Under the pieces are notes generated by a model, which worked only from the letters and a program-made list of their open reading frames with translations, had not been told where the DNA came from and made no database searches. Positions 26,960-36,472 of a stretch of 64,000 nucleotides of DNA are shown in pieces. Each line of letters opens with the position of its first letter. Within the stretch, counting starts at the first letter, position 1. The DNA is taken from contig CAZLZR010000009.1 of assembly GCA_964564015.1 (NCBI GenBank), positions 1 to 64,000 on the forward strand, read 5' to 3'. Both the position numbers and the translations under genes were made by a program. The stretch comes from Acetivibrio sp964564015. GTDB taxonomy: Bacteria; Bacillota; Clostridia; Acetivibrionales; Acetivibrionaceae.

Positions 26960-27189
26960 TTACTTTTCACCTTCTTGTACTTTAAAATAGTTTTATAACT
27001 ATTATAACATAAAAAAGCATTTTCTAAAAATTCCACTATTGTTAATAGATGCATATAATAAATGTGAAGAAAAATATTCCCTCATTGTCAATAGAATTTG
27101 TAATGTTAAAAAGCGCTAGTATATATTCTTTTACAATTTAAAATACTATCTATGGAACTCAATAAAACAGAGAAAGGGTTGGTTCAATA

Positions 27190-27498
27190 ATGTATAACAG
27201 TTATATTGAAAACGGAGTTATTATTGTACCAAATGTTGTAGCCGAAGGTGAAAAGACAACAGTCAAATATAAAGGATTGCTATACAATTCCGGCGCTGAT
27301 GCAGTATACATGCGCCTCGGATATGGTTCAGACTGGAACAGCCAGACAAACGTAGAAATGTCCAGAACTCACGAAGGCTTTGAAGCCGAAATTCCGGTAA
27401 CATCACCTGAAAAGCTTAATATGGCGTTTAAGGACAGTGCAGGCAACTGGGACAACAACTCTGGTATGAACTACTCTTTCGATGTTGAGTTAAGGTAG
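27190..27498 (+). CDS. Stand-alone CBM25-like starch-binding module
   Basis: A 102-residue single beta-sandwich domain resembling CBM25/26. Its features are VYMRLGYGSDWNSQ with the conserved aromatic and Trp, VEMSRTHEGFEAEIPV, and the closing KDSAGNWDNNSGMNYSFDVE. There is no signal peptide, membrane segment or catalytic domain, so the product is predicted cytoplasmic. It could bind storage glycogen, a role proposed only by inference. AAAGGGTTGG precedes the ATG at some distance. It is monocistronic, ending at a strong hairpin. A truncated amylase is an alternative, but the module is complete and starts and stops cleanly. Confidence 0.78.
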   Translation: MYNSYIENGVIIVPNVVAEGEKTTVKYKGLLYNSGADAVYMRLGYGSDWNSQTNVEMSRTHEGFEAEIPVTSPEKLNMAFKDSAGNWDNNSGMNYSFDVELR

Positions 27499-27514
27499 GC
27501 ATAAATACAGTAAA

Positions 27515-27537
27515 GGGGTTGGCTAACAGCCAACCCC
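27515..27537. terminator. 10-bp hairpin between convergent genes
   Basis: GGGGTTGGCT (27515-27524), three-base loop, AGCCAACCCC (27528-27537), perfect. T-runs are weak on both sides; the strand is therefore left open. Confidence 0.65.
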
Positions 27538-27569
27538 AATTACTTGCCCAATTTCCGGAGTAAATTTAT

Positions 27570-28754
27570 TTAAACCAGACTTTTCGCAAACTTATCACCA
27601 TATTCAATGCACTGATTTAATTCCTCAGTTGTCAGTTGGTATTTAAACTGTATCGGTTCATTTACAACATTGAATCCCATATTCTTAAGGGCATCACTTA
27701 TATGCTTTGCTCCTTCACCACTCCAACCATAGCTTCCAAAGCCGGCTGCAGGTTTCCCCTTCATTTTACGTACTTTCATTTCTTCCAATACTAACGAAAT
27801 CGATGATAATGGTCCGTTATTCACTGTACAGCTTCCAACTATAACAGCTCTTGCTTTAAACAACTCTGTTATCAAATCGCTCATATCAGTAATTGATGAA
27901 TTGTAAAGCTTGTAAGTAATGTTGTTCTTCAGGAGACCTTCACCAATAGCCTCACCCATCTTCTTTGTAGCATCATACATTGTATCATATACTATCACAA
28001 CATTACCCTCGTTATAATCGGGCTGCGACCATTCATGGTACTTTTCAATGATCTGAACAGGATTTTTTCTCCATATTACCCCATGGCTTGGCGCAATAAC
28101 ATCTATAGGAAGATTTAAAGCCTTAATTTCTTCAATTTTCTTCAAAATCAGTGGTCTGAAGGGTGTTAGTATATTGGCAAAATATTTTATAGCTTCCTGA
28201 TAAATTTCACATTCATCCACCTCATCGTTAAACAATGATGCAGGAGAATAGTGCTGTCCGAAAGCGTCATTTGAAAGTACTACATTTGAGCCGGTAACGT
28301 ATGTGAGCATACTGTCCGGCCAGTGCAACATTTGCATTTCAACAAAGATAAGGTCACTTTTACCTACGTTTAATTTGTCTCCGGTTTTTACTATATTCAG
28401 ATTCCAGTCACTGTGAAAATGCCTCTTAATGCTTTCCGCTCCGTGTTTTGAGCAGTAAATAGGCGTATTAGGAATTTTTGACATAAGATAGTCAAGACTT
28501 CCCGAATGGTCAGGTTCGCAGTGATTTATAACTATATAATCTATATTTTTGATGCCTACTTCACGGTCAAGATTATTAACAAACTCTTCTTTGTACGGTC
28601 CCCATACAGTGTCTACAAGGACAGTCTTTTCATCTTTTATAATGTATGAATTGTAAGTAGAACCCCTGTGAGTAGATAGCTCATTACCGTGAAACCTTCT
28701 TAAATCCCAATCCTTAATTCCAACCCAATAGACCTTATCCTTTACGTTTATCAT
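27570..28754 (-). CDS. fprA: A-type flavodiiron protein (FprA)
   Basis: Oxygen- or nitric-oxide-reducing enzyme of anaerobes. The N-terminal metallo-beta-lactamase domain has the diiron ligands of H-x-E-x-D-H in NHCEPDHSG (H78, E80, D82, H83), then His in LHWPDSM, Asp in SNDAFGQH and His in PSHGVIW. The C-terminal flavodoxin domain begins at about residue 252 (VVIVYDTMYDATKKMGEAI) and binds FMN; SCTVNNGPLSS and GFGSYGWSGEG are its other contacts. The length of 394 residues is typical, with no extra rubredoxin domain. GGAAGGAGATTT precedes the ATG. It is transcribed alone and likely protects against oxygen. Confidence 0.95.
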   Translation of the reverse strand: MINVKDKVYWVGIKDWDLRRFHGNELSTHRGSTYNSYIIKDEKTVLVDTVWGPYKEEFVNNLDREVGIKNIDYIVINHCEPDHSGSLDYLMSKIPNTPIYCSKHGAESIKRHFHSDWNLNIVKTGDKLNVGKSDLIFVEMQMLHWPDSMLTYVTGSNVVLSNDAFGQHYSPASLFNDEVDECEIYQEAIKYFANILTPFRPLILKKIEEIKALNLPIDVIAPSHGVIWRKNPVQIIEKYHEWSQPDYNEGNVVIVYDTMYDATKKMGEAIGEGLLKNNITYKLYNSSITDMSDLITELFKARAVIVGSCTVNNGPLSSISLVLEEMKVRKMKGKPAAGFGSYGWSGEGAKHISDALKNMGFNVVNEPIQFKYQLTTEELNQCIEYGDKFAKSLV

Positions 28755-28861
28755 ATCAAATCTCCTTCCGTAAACATAGTTTCAAGTAAAATCCAATTTG
28801 TTATATATATTCCCACAATTAATTATTATAAACGTAATTTGGGTTTGGACATGCGGATAAT

Positions 28862-28895
28862 AATAAATCCGGCAATCAGTTGACTGCCGGATTTA
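28862..28895 (-). terminator. Terminator after aconitase
   Basis: AAATCCGGCA (28865-28874) and TGCCGGATTT (28885-28894) pair perfectly. The minus strand continues ATTATTATT. It separates aconitase from fprA. Confidence 0.78.
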
Positions 28896-28914
28896 TTATT
28901 TTATACATACAATG

Positions 28915-30840
28915 TTATTTCTTAACACTTTCCTTAATCCATGGAAGCTTTCCGCCCACCTTCAATATTTCAGCATCTAAAACAGATAATGTGTGGGTAA
29001 GCTCAATTTCAAAGCCTTTAGTAACATTCTTAAGCTTAACATCGCCTTTTAAATCACCAATGGCAATTTCAATCTTATCGCCCAGCTCAATCCTGTCATA
29101 ATCTGCAGGATTCTTAAAGGTCAAAGGCACAATTCCGAAATTAACCAGGTTCGCAAGGTGAATTCTTGCAAAGGATTTAACAATAACTGCCTTAACTCCG
29201 AGATACTTTGGTGCCAAAGCTGCATGTTCACGGCTTGAACCCTGTCCGTAGTTTTCACCGCCAATAATGAATCCTCCGCTGCTTTCCAGAGCTCTCTTGT
29301 AGAAATTTTCATCCACTGCCTCGAAAACATACTTGGAAATCTCGGGGATATTGCTTCTCAATGGAAGAATCTTTGCACCTGCCGGCATAATATGGTCGGT
29401 TGTAATGTTGTCACCAACCTTAAGCAGTGCTGTTCCATCGAGAACATCCGGAAGTTTATCAAAGGATGGCAGAGGTTTGATATTTGGTCCTCTTACTATT
29501 TCAACCTTCTGAGCTTCCTCTTGTGGCAAAGGATTTAATACCATATTGTCATTTATAAAGAATTTATCGGGCATCTGAATCTTTGGACATTCACCTAAAT
29601 CCCTAGGATCGGTTATCTTTCCTGTAAGAGCTGCTGCGGCTGCAACTTCAGGACTTGCAAGGTAAACCTGGGCATCCTTGGTTCCGCTTCTGCCTTCAAA
29701 GTTTCTATTGAAAGTACGGACTGAAACTCCCGCAGAGCAAGGTGCCGAACCCATACCGATACATGGTCCGCATGAATTCTCCAGAATACGTGCTCCTGCC
29801 TGTACCAGATAGTTCATTTCTCCGCTGTCTACCATATGCTCAACAACCTGACGAGAACCAGGACTTATTGTCATACTTACGTTTTCATTTATGGTCTTTC
29901 CCTTTAACGCATTGGCAACCATCTTTAAATCCCTCAATGAAGAATTTGTGCAAGATCCGACACCAACCTGGTCAACCTTTATGCCTGCTACCTCCCTTAC
30001 AGTCTTTACTTTTCCAGGACTGTGCGGAAGAGCTATCATTGGCTCCAATGTGTTTAAATCAATTTCAATTATTTCATCATATTCAACATCATCTGACGGG
30101 ACAAGCTCAACCCATTGATCTGCGCGTCCCTGTGCTTCGAGAAAAGCTTTGGTTATTTCATCACTTGGGAAAATACTTGTTGTACAACCTGTTTCTGTGC
30201 CCATGTTGGTAATTGTCGCACGATCAGGAACAGAAAGTGTTTTGACACCTGGCCCATAATACTCCAGTACCTTACCTACACCACCCTTAACATCTATCCT
30301 GCGTAAAACCTCCAATATAACGTCTTTTGCTGATACCCAATCGCTAAGCTTTCCTTCAAGTTTTACACCGACTACTTTTGGAAACTTGATTCTAAACGGT
30401 GCTCCCGCCATAGCGGCAGCAACATCCAATCCCCCGGCTCCCATTGCGAAGCTTCCGATTCCTCCTGCGGTAGGAGTGTGACTATCGGAACCAATTAGTG
30501 TTTTTCCAGGACGTGCAAAACGCTCTAAAAACAGCTGATGGCAAATACCGTTCCCAGGCTTGGAAAAGTATAAACCATAACGTTTTGCAACAGATTGAAG
30601 ATAGCGGTGATCATCAGCATTCTTGAAATCTGTCTGCAAGGTATTATGGTCAACAAAGCTCACGCTGAGCTCGGTTTTAACCCTGTCCATTCCTATAGCT
30701 TCAAATTGCAGATATGCCATTGTACCGGTAGCATCCTGTGTCAGTGTATTGTCAATTTTGATAGCAATCTCATTACCAATAATTGCTTCCCCATCCACCA
30801 TATGTTGTCGTAATATTTTCTCAGTAATTGTACCTCTCAT
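28915..30840 (-). CDS. acnA: Aconitate hydratase
   Basis: 4Fe-4S enzyme interconverting citrate and isocitrate. The 641-residue protein is of the mitochondrial/short bacterial type. Catalytic and substrate motifs include GSDSHTPTAGGIG, the first cluster Cys in VGSCTNSS (about 295) and the pair in SCGPCIGMG (about 355). The C-terminal swivel domain has TTDHIMPAG and YGQGSSREHAA. With citrate synthase 2 kb upstream it forms the first part of an oxidative route to 2-oxoglutarate; no isocitrate dehydrogenase is in the window. GGAGGTC lies 5-12 bases before the ATG, and a perfect 14-bp palindrome just upstream may be an operator. Confidence 0.93.
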   Translation of the reverse strand: MRGTITEKILRQHMVDGEAIIGNEIAIKIDNTLTQDATGTMAYLQFEAIGMDRVKTELSVSFVDHNTLQTDFKNADDHRYLQSVAKRYGLYFSKPGNGICHQLFLERFARPGKTLIGSDSHTPTAGGIGSFAMGAGGLDVAAAMAGAPFRIKFPKVVGVKLEGKLSDWVSAKDVILEVLRRIDVKGGVGKVLEYYGPGVKTLSVPDRATITNMGTETGCTTSIFPSDEITKAFLEAQGRADQWVELVPSDDVEYDEIIEIDLNTLEPMIALPHSPGKVKTVREVAGIKVDQVGVGSCTNSSLRDLKMVANALKGKTINENVSMTISPGSRQVVEHMVDSGEMNYLVQAGARILENSCGPCIGMGSAPCSAGVSVRTFNRNFEGRSGTKDAQVYLASPEVAAAAALTGKITDPRDLGECPKIQMPDKFFINDNMVLNPLPQEEAQKVEIVRGPNIKPLPSFDKLPDVLDGTALLKVGDNITTDHIMPAGAKILPLRSNIPEISKYVFEAVDENFYKRALESSGGFIIGGENYGQGSSREHAALAPKYLGVKAVIVKSFARIHLANLVNFGIVPLTFKNPADYDRIELGDKIEIAIGDLKGDVKLKNVTKGFEIELTHTLSVLDAEILKVGGKLPWIKESVKK

Positions 30841-30861
30841 TTCATGACCTCCAAATCAGGT

Positions 30862-30875
30862 TTGTTCTAGAACAA
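30862..30875. promoter_or_regulatory. 14-bp palindrome upstream of aconitase
   Basis: TTGTTCTAGAACAA is a perfect palindrome 22-35 bases before the aconitase start codon. Position and symmetry suggest a repressor site. It does not match the gntR operator at 34878. Confidence 0.4.
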
Positions 30876-31130
30876 TCTGTAAAGATAAAATATGATTTAC
30901 CCAAGCTTATTTGATTACAAACAGCGGATTACCATTTATATTATTACAGTTCGATCTCTTTAATACGTTTTGCATTAATAATATATAATTTTTAAAAGTA
31001 TTGCAATAAATATTATACTCAAAAGCAAGCAAAAATCAAAAAAATGTTCACGAAATTTTTTCCATTCATACGGGTTTGCAGTGTCGAGCATTACTTCACT
31101 TATTGCAGCTTTCGTTTGCGGTATGAATTT

Positions 31131-32510
31131 CTATGCACATGATACCTTGTTAACTTTCCCCATATGACGAAGTTCAGTCCATATCATCACCACTGATACT
31201 GAGGCTGCAACAAAATCTGCAATCGGACCTGCATACATAATACCGTCAATTCCCATAAAGACTGGCAATATGATAATCAATGGCAACAAAAACAGTATCT
31301 GTCTCGTCAGAGAAAGGAAAATACCTTTTTTGGGTTTGCCTATGGCTGTAAAGAAGGTAGAGGTTATAGGTTGCATAAAATTTATAAATGTAAAGAAAAG
31401 ATATATCCTGAAATACAATGTAGCAAACCTGTAGTATTCCGGTGAGCCCGAACCGAAAATAGATATAATCCCCCTTGGAATAAGTTGAAAAAGCAAAAAA
31501 GCGGGCAAAGATACTGCCATACCATAAATAAACGAAAGAAAGTAAACCTTTTTTACTCTTTCATACTTCCTTGCACCGTAATTGAAACTTGCAATAGGCT
31601 GCATCCCTTGCGAGATTCCAATTACAACAGCAAAAAACAACTGATTGACTTTGGTAATAATTCCGGCAGATGCCAACGGTACTGCTTCTCCATAGGAAGA
31701 TAATGCACCATAATAGGCAAGGGATTTATTCAGTACTATCTGAACAATCATCATCGCAATCTGATTAAAGCAGGATGCTGCTCCCAAGGCCATAATCCTT
31801 CTGGCAAATTGCCATTTTGGAATTAAATGTTGTCTTTGAATACGTACTGTCTTACAATTGCGCAAATAACGAAAGGCCAGCCATGCAGCAAAAGCTTGTC
31901 CGATAATTGTAGCTAATGCAGCACCGGTCATTCCCATATCAAATCCAAATATGAATATAGGGTCAAGAATGGTATTGATAACTGCTCCAGAAAGATTACA
32001 CAGCATTGTATATTTCGGGCTTCCATCTGCTCTTATAAGGTGCCCGCCACCAGTGGAAAATATCAAAAAAGGAAATCCTATTGCAGTGATACCTGTATAA
32101 GTCTTTGCATAACCCAAGACATTTTCCGGCGAACCGAAAAACACAAGTAAAGGCGTCAGAAAAAGCTCCGCAACTATAAACAATATCAAACCGCATCCAA
32201 AGAGCAGCGCCGAGGCATTACCAATGTAATAAACCGCTTTTTTCCTGTCTCCCTCACCAAGTGAAATATTAAAAGCCGACGCTCCACCAAGTCCAAACAA
32301 CAAAGCAATTGCTATGCAGGATATACTTAAGGGAAACGAAACATTAGTAGCTGCATTACCAAGCTCTCCAACGCTTCTTCCTATGAAAAACTGATCCACG
32401 ATGTTATACAATGCACCTACGAGCATCGCCATTATACTTGGCAAAGCAAATTTTCTTATTAAATTATTTATATTCGAAGTCCCTAACGGATTTTCCATCC
32501 TGGTTTCCAT
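31131..32510 (-). CDS. MATE family efflux transporter (MepA-like)
   Basis: A 459-residue membrane protein with about 12 TM helices, exchanging cations for drugs or metabolites. Typical MATE features are the N-terminal PSIMAMLVGALYNIVDQFFI with GRSVGELGNAAT, the internal repeat ASCFNQIAMMIVQIVLNKSL, and QGMQPIASFNYGARKYERVK. The start METRMENPLG is the common MATE beginning, with AAGGTGTATT upstream. It is monocistronic between aconitase and citrate synthase. An 8-bp arm pair (31064-31071 with 31121-31128) follows the stop and may act in termination. The substrate cannot be inferred. Confidence 0.9.
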   Translation of the reverse strand: METRMENPLGTSNINNLIRKFALPSIMAMLVGALYNIVDQFFIGRSVGELGNAATNVSFPLSISCIAIALLFGLGGASAFNISLGEGDRKKAVYYIGNASALLFGCGLILFIVAELFLTPLLVFFGSPENVLGYAKTYTGITAIGFPFLIFSTGGGHLIRADGSPKYTMLCNLSGAVINTILDPIFIFGFDMGMTGAALATIIGQAFAAWLAFRYLRNCKTVRIQRQHLIPKWQFARRIMALGAASCFNQIAMMIVQIVLNKSLAYYGALSSYGEAVPLASAGIITKVNQLFFAVVIGISQGMQPIASFNYGARKYERVKKVYFLSFIYGMAVSLPAFLLFQLIPRGIISIFGSGSPEYYRFATLYFRIYLFFTFINFMQPITSTFFTAIGKPKKGIFLSLTRQILFLLPLIIILPVFMGIDGIMYAGPIADFVAASVSVVMIWTELRHMGKVNKVSCA

Positions 32511-32644
32511 AATACACCTTCATCATAAATTCCGTAGTTCTTACTATTAGTACCTTTGTTACATATTTTACCTAAAAAACACTAAATTATTTTAACACAC
32601 TGCTCTTTAGTGTGTCTATAATGTTGAATAGTTATGTAAAACAA

Positions 32645-32690
32645 AATATCGCAGCGATAGCTACCCTCAAAGTAGTACTGCCGCTGCGTT
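32645..32690 (-). terminator. Terminator after citrate synthase
   Basis: CGCAGCG (32650-32656) pairs with CGCTGCG (32682-32688). The minus strand continues ATATTTTGTTTT. Confidence 0.65.
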
Positions 32691-32749
32691 ATATTTAAGA
32701 CATTAACTTTTGATATTACTTGAGTTTTGTTTATCTTTAAGTATTATTC

Positions 32750-34096
32750 TTATCTATCATTCATTGGTTTATACGGAACTTTTCCGAGTACATTTTTATA
32801 TGCGGGTCTTATAATCCTTCCACCGTTTATGATTTCCTCCATCAGGTGTGCGCTCCATCCTGCAATTCTTGAAATTGCAAAAAGCGGAGTATAGAGCTCA
32901 AGAGGTATTCCTAAGGACTTATATACAAAGCCGGAGTAGAAATCCACATTAGCACTTACTACTTTGTCTTTTCTTTTTACTTTTGCAAAAACTTCCGGAG
33001 ATATTCTTTCTATAAGGGTAAAGAGATTGTATTCTTCTTCATTACCAGTTTCCTTTGCCAACTCCTGTGCTTTTCTTTTGAGTACAACACCGCGGGGGTC
33101 TGAGAGAGTGTAAACCGCATGACCCATTCCATATATCAATCCCGATCTGTCATAAGCTTCCTTATTAAGTATTTTTATCAGATAATCACTAACTTCGCCT
33201 TCATCAGCCCAATTCTTGACGTGAGATTTTATATCCTCCATCATCTGCATTACCTTTATATTTGCACCGCCATGCTTTGGCCCCTTCAAAGAACCAATAG
33301 CAGCTGCAATGGCAGAATACGTATCAGTACCACTTGATGAAACTACACGGGTTGCAAAGGTTGAATTATTTCCCCCTCCGTGCTCGGCGTGCAATACAAG
33401 GAGAAGATCTAAAATTTCGGCTTCCGACCTGGTATATGAGCTGTCAGAACGTATCATATGCAGAATATTCTCAGCTGTGCCAAGCTCTGGCTTCGGGCTG
33501 TGCAGAAAAAGACTCTGACCGTCATGATAGTGCCTTTTTGCCTGATAGCCATAGGCAGCCATAGTTGGAAATCTTGCAATAAGATCGATACACTGCCTTA
33601 ATGTATTTTCCACACTTGTATCATCCGGGTTATCATCATATGAGTAGGATGCAAGCACAGCTCTGGCAAGCTTGTTCATAATATCTTTACTTGGTGCCTT
33701 TAAAATCATATCTTCCGTAAAGTATTCCGGTAATTCTCTTCTTGATCCCAATAATGCCGAAAATTCATCCAACTCCTCTTTTTTAGGAAGTTCTCCAAAC
33801 AGAAGCAGATAACAGGCTTCTTCAAAGCCAAAACGGTTTTCACCCAAAAAACCTTTTACAAGATCAAAAATATCAATACCTCTGTATCTAAGTCTTCCCT
33901 GTACAGGAATCTTTTCACCTTCATCCATAATGTAGGCATGAACATCTCCAACCTCCGAAATACCTACCAAAACGCCCGTACCATCAGCATTTCTAAGCCC
34001 TCGTTTTACATTATATTTTTCAAACATTTCAGGCTCAATATTATTGTTCTTTTTTATAACTTCCGTATATTTACTATAAACCCCTTCAAACTTCAT
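32750..34096 (-). CDS. gltA: Citrate synthase
   Basis: Condenses acetyl-CoA with oxaloacetate. The 448-residue protein has the catalytic blocks HAEHGGGNNSTF, SLKGPKHGGANIKV with the active-site His, and GMGHAVYTLSDPRG. A roughly 75-residue N-terminal stretch precedes the core (LRYRGIDIFDLVK). It is the si-type family, not the re-type (homocitrate-like) enzyme of some clostridia. Its start overlaps the gntR end by 11 bases, with GGGGAAGTG as ribosome site, so it is co-transcribed with its likely regulator from the promoter at 34883-34911. Confidence 0.93.
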   Translation of the reverse strand: MKFEGVYSKYTEVIKKNNNIEPEMFEKYNVKRGLRNADGTGVLVGISEVGDVHAYIMDEGEKIPVQGRLRYRGIDIFDLVKGFLGENRFGFEEACYLLLFGELPKKEELDEFSALLGSRRELPEYFTEDMILKAPSKDIMNKLARAVLASYSYDDNPDDTSVENTLRQCIDLIARFPTMAAYGYQAKRHYHDGQSLFLHSPKPELGTAENILHMIRSDSSYTRSEAEILDLLLVLHAEHGGGNNSTFATRVVSSSGTDTYSAIAAAIGSLKGPKHGGANIKVMQMMEDIKSHVKNWADEGEVSDYLIKILNKEAYDRSGLIYGMGHAVYTLSDPRGVVLKRKAQELAKETGNEEEYNLFTLIERISPEVFAKVKRKDKVVSANVDFYSGFVYKSLGIPLELYTPLFAISRIAGWSAHLMEEIINGGRIIRPAYKNVLGKVPYKPMNDR

Positions 34097-34766
34097 TCTT
34101 ATACACTTCCCCTTTCAATAAATTCAAACTGGCTTTTTTTACATGTTCTATGGTTAGCTCCTCAGCTTTTTTGGCATCTTTGCCGGATATTGCGTCATAT
34201 ATTGCTTTGTGCTCTGTCAAAGCTTCCTCAGCTCTGCCACTCTTTCCTAGTGAATATGTTCGAGCCCTTTGAATATAATGGTGGAAATTTCTCAGCATAT
34301 TCATCAGCGGCCTGCTCTTACTTGCTCTGAATATTGCTTCATGAAATTTTGTGTCAAGCCTCAATATATGCTCCAAATCATTCTTCTCGGTGTAAAACTC
34401 TTCTAATTCCAAAGAATCTTTCATTTCCTTAAGCTCTTCCTCTGTAATGTTTTCGGCTGCCCATCGAGCTGCAAGTCCTTCAATCATCAACCGTATTGTA
34501 TAAATATCATCAATATCCTTAGCTGATATTCCTGTAACTACTGCTCCCTTATTAGGAATAGTCTGTACAAGACCTTCGAGTTCAAGCTGCCTTATAGCTT
34601 CACGTATAGGTGTTCTGCTGACACCAAGCTCTTCTGAAAGTTTTGTTTCGATCAGGCTTTCTCCTGCTTTGTATGTGCCATTTAATATGTTATTTTCCAA
34701 ATGGATGAATACTTTTCCACGTAGCGAGGAATTACTGTCGTTATCTATATGTTCAATTTTTGCCAT
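34086..34766 (-). CDS. GntR-family regulator (FadR/FCD subfamily)
   Basis: A 226-residue repressor type. The N-terminal winged helix has TKLSEELGVSRTPIREAIRQ and LEGLVQTIPNKGAVV. The C-terminal FCD domain is helical with metal/ligand-type residues (RLDTKFHEAIFRAS and TEHKAIYDAISGKD). The ATG at 34766 follows AAAGGAGGAGAG; an in-frame start at 34793 lies upstream of that site. It is first in an operon with citrate synthase. A perfect 22-bp palindrome overlapping its own promoter is the likely binding site, giving autoregulation. The effector is unknown; a tricarboxylic or related acid is a reasonable guess. Confidence 0.9.
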   Translation of the reverse strand: MAKIEHIDNDSNSSLRGKVFIHLENNILNGTYKAGESLIETKLSEELGVSRTPIREAIRQLELEGLVQTIPNKGAVVTGISAKDIDDIYTIRLMIEGLAARWAAENITEEELKEMKDSLELEEFYTEKNDLEHILRLDTKFHEAIFRASKSRPLMNMLRNFHHYIQRARTYSLGKSGRAEEALTEHKAIYDAISGKDAKKAEELTIEHVKKASLNLLKGEVYKNEV

Positions 34767-34877
34767 GTATGCTCTCCTCCTTTGCACAGACAATATCTTT
34801 TGTGAGCCGCAGCATTAATTCTTAACTTTATTTCCAAGAAGTAGTATGCAACATATCACAGTTATTTATGTATCCTC

Positions 34878-34911
34878 GTATAATTGTATACAATTATACA
34901 TACATAGTCAA
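34878..34911 (-). promoter_or_regulatory. Promoter with overlapping 22-bp operator for gntR-gltA
   Basis: On the minus strand TTGACT (34911-34906), 17 bases, TACAAT (34888-34883). A perfect palindrome at 34878-34899 (half-site GTATAATTGTA) covers the -10 box and spacer. The core TTGTATACAA fits sites of FCD-type GntR proteins. A bound dimer would block polymerase. Confidence 0.7.
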
Positions 34912-34969
34912 GAAAATTTCAGACTTTTCATTCAGAAAAAATCCGAGAACTCTAGATCAACATACACGC

Positions 34970-35005
34970 AAAAAAGCGGTAACAGTTTTACCGTAACCGC
35001 CGCTT
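34970..35005 (-). terminator. Terminator after the second MATE gene
   Basis: CGGTAA (34977-34982) pairs with TTACCG (34988-34993). The minus strand then reads CTTTTTTG. The 34767-35089 gap (323 bases) also holds the gntR promoter/operator and no gene. Confidence 0.65.
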
Positions 35006-35089
35006 TTATCTATAAGTTTGAGGCATTTTCCGCTTCAAGACTTTTATTAATTTTCAGGTAATATCCTAAGCCTGCTTTACTCCCTCACT

Positions 35090-36472
35090 CTACATCGGAT
35101 TTAACAGCTCGTCGCTGTCCTGCTCATTAAAACTGATTGTACTAACTCTCCACCTTCCTGAGAAGTAAAACCAGAGGTTAATAAGAATAGAGCTGATGGT
35201 CGCAAGTGGTACTGCAAGACCTACCCCGAACAATCCCCACCCTGCAACATTACACAGAATGAATGCCATAGGTGCTCTTACAATAATACCGGACAAAATG
35301 TTGCTGAACAACGAGTATGAGGTATGCCCGGCTCCTACAAACAATCCGTTCATACTGAAAGCAATCGGTACTAAAAGATAATCAAAACTGAAGGCACGCA
35401 AATATGGAATCCCGGTACGAATCATCTCCTCATCCTTAGCATACATTCCAAGAATTTCTGTTGGGAACAATGTGGTTAATATAAAAATTGAATATGAAAT
35501 AATAGCTGAGATAATCATTCCGGTTATGAAAGTCTTCTTTGCCCTATCTTCTCTTCCTGCTCCCAAGTTCTGCGCGCACATGGTAGAAATTGCCGCATTC
35601 ATTGCAATTGCCGGAAGAATGGCAAACCCATTGTACTTTCCAACTGCTCCCACAGCTGCTGATGCTGTTACCCCAATGGTATTTACAATTGTTGTCATAA
35701 CAAGAAAAGACAGATTAGCGATGAGATTCTGAACCGAAATAGGAACACCAAGTTTCAGTATTTCCCTAAGCTGTATTTTATCAATCATAAACGATTTAAG
35801 TTTAAAATCAAAAATAAATTTCTTTTTAATCAGATATGCGATGCACAAAAACATGCTAAGAGCCTGTGATATCACAGTTGCAATCCCGGCACCCGTCGCT
35901 CCCGTATGAAACACCCCAACAAATAAAAGATCCAGAACAATATTGACTGCGCAAGCTACTGTTACAAAATACAGGGGACTTTTACTGTCACCCATACCTC
36001 GCATTATGGAACTGAGCGCATTGTATCCAAATATAAATATTGTTCCAATTGCAGTTACCATAAGATAACTGCTCGCTTCACCAAATGATTCCTGTGGTGT
36101 CTGAATTAGCCTTAAGATTTGATCATGCAGGACAAGCATAAACACTGTCATAAATATGGCAGTGATAATCAAAGAACTAAACAAGGTACCTATTATTTTC
36201 TGCATCTGTTTCGTCTTTTCTGCTCCTATCGACTGTGCAATAAGCACCGTTGCTCCAGCACTCAAACCTACCGCAAGATTTGTCAATATCATAGTAACCT
36301 GCCCCCCGATATTGACTCCTGACATACTGACCGTTCCATTGAATCGTCCGACAACAACCATATCCGCAACGCTGTATAAAGTCTGAATAAGGTTTGAAAT
36401 GATGAATGGAAAAGCAAACATGAGTAGTTGTTTTACTACATCCCCTTTTACCAAGTTGTTGTGTTTATACAT
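35090..36472 (-). CDS. MATE family efflux transporter (second copy type)
   Basis: A 460-residue, 12-TM transporter of the MATE superfamily, distinct from the one at 31131. Features are LLMFAFPFIISNLIQTLYSV with DMVVVGRFNG at the start, MRGMGDSKSPLYFV, the second-half repeat PISVQNLIANLSFLVMTTIV, and STMCAQNLGAGREDRAKKTF. AAAGGAGTTATCTTC precedes the ATG. It is divergent from the gene-poor region 36473-37392 and ends at a hairpin. The substrate is unknown. Two MATE genes flanking the citrate genes may be coincidence; no multidrug regulator such as MarR is adjacent. Confidence 0.9.
   Translation of the reverse strand: MYKHNNLVKGDVVKQLLMFAFPFIISNLIQTLYSVADMVVVGRFNGTVSMSGVNIGGQVTMILTNLAVGLSAGATVLIAQSIGAEKTKQMQKIIGTLFSSLIITAIFMTVFMLVLHDQILRLIQTPQESFGEASSYLMVTAIGTIFIFGYNALSSIMRGMGDSKSPLYFVTVACAVNIVLDLLFVGVFHTGATGAGIATVISQALSMFLCIAYLIKKKFIFDFKLKSFMIDKIQLREILKLGVPISVQNLIANLSFLVMTTIVNTIGVTASAAVGAVGKYNGFAILPAIAMNAAISTMCAQNLGAGREDRAKKTFITGMIISAIISYSIFILTTLFPTEILGMYAKDEEMIRTGIPYLRAFSFDYLLVPIAFSMNGLFVGAGHTSYSLFSNILSGIIVRAPMAFILCNVAGWGLFGVGLAVPLATISSILINLWFYFSGRWRVSTISFNEQDSDELLNPM

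Noticed and set aside
27190..27498. A truncated secreted amylase
   Set aside because: The domain is complete, with a start and a terminator directly around it and no signal peptide or catalytic residues upstream.
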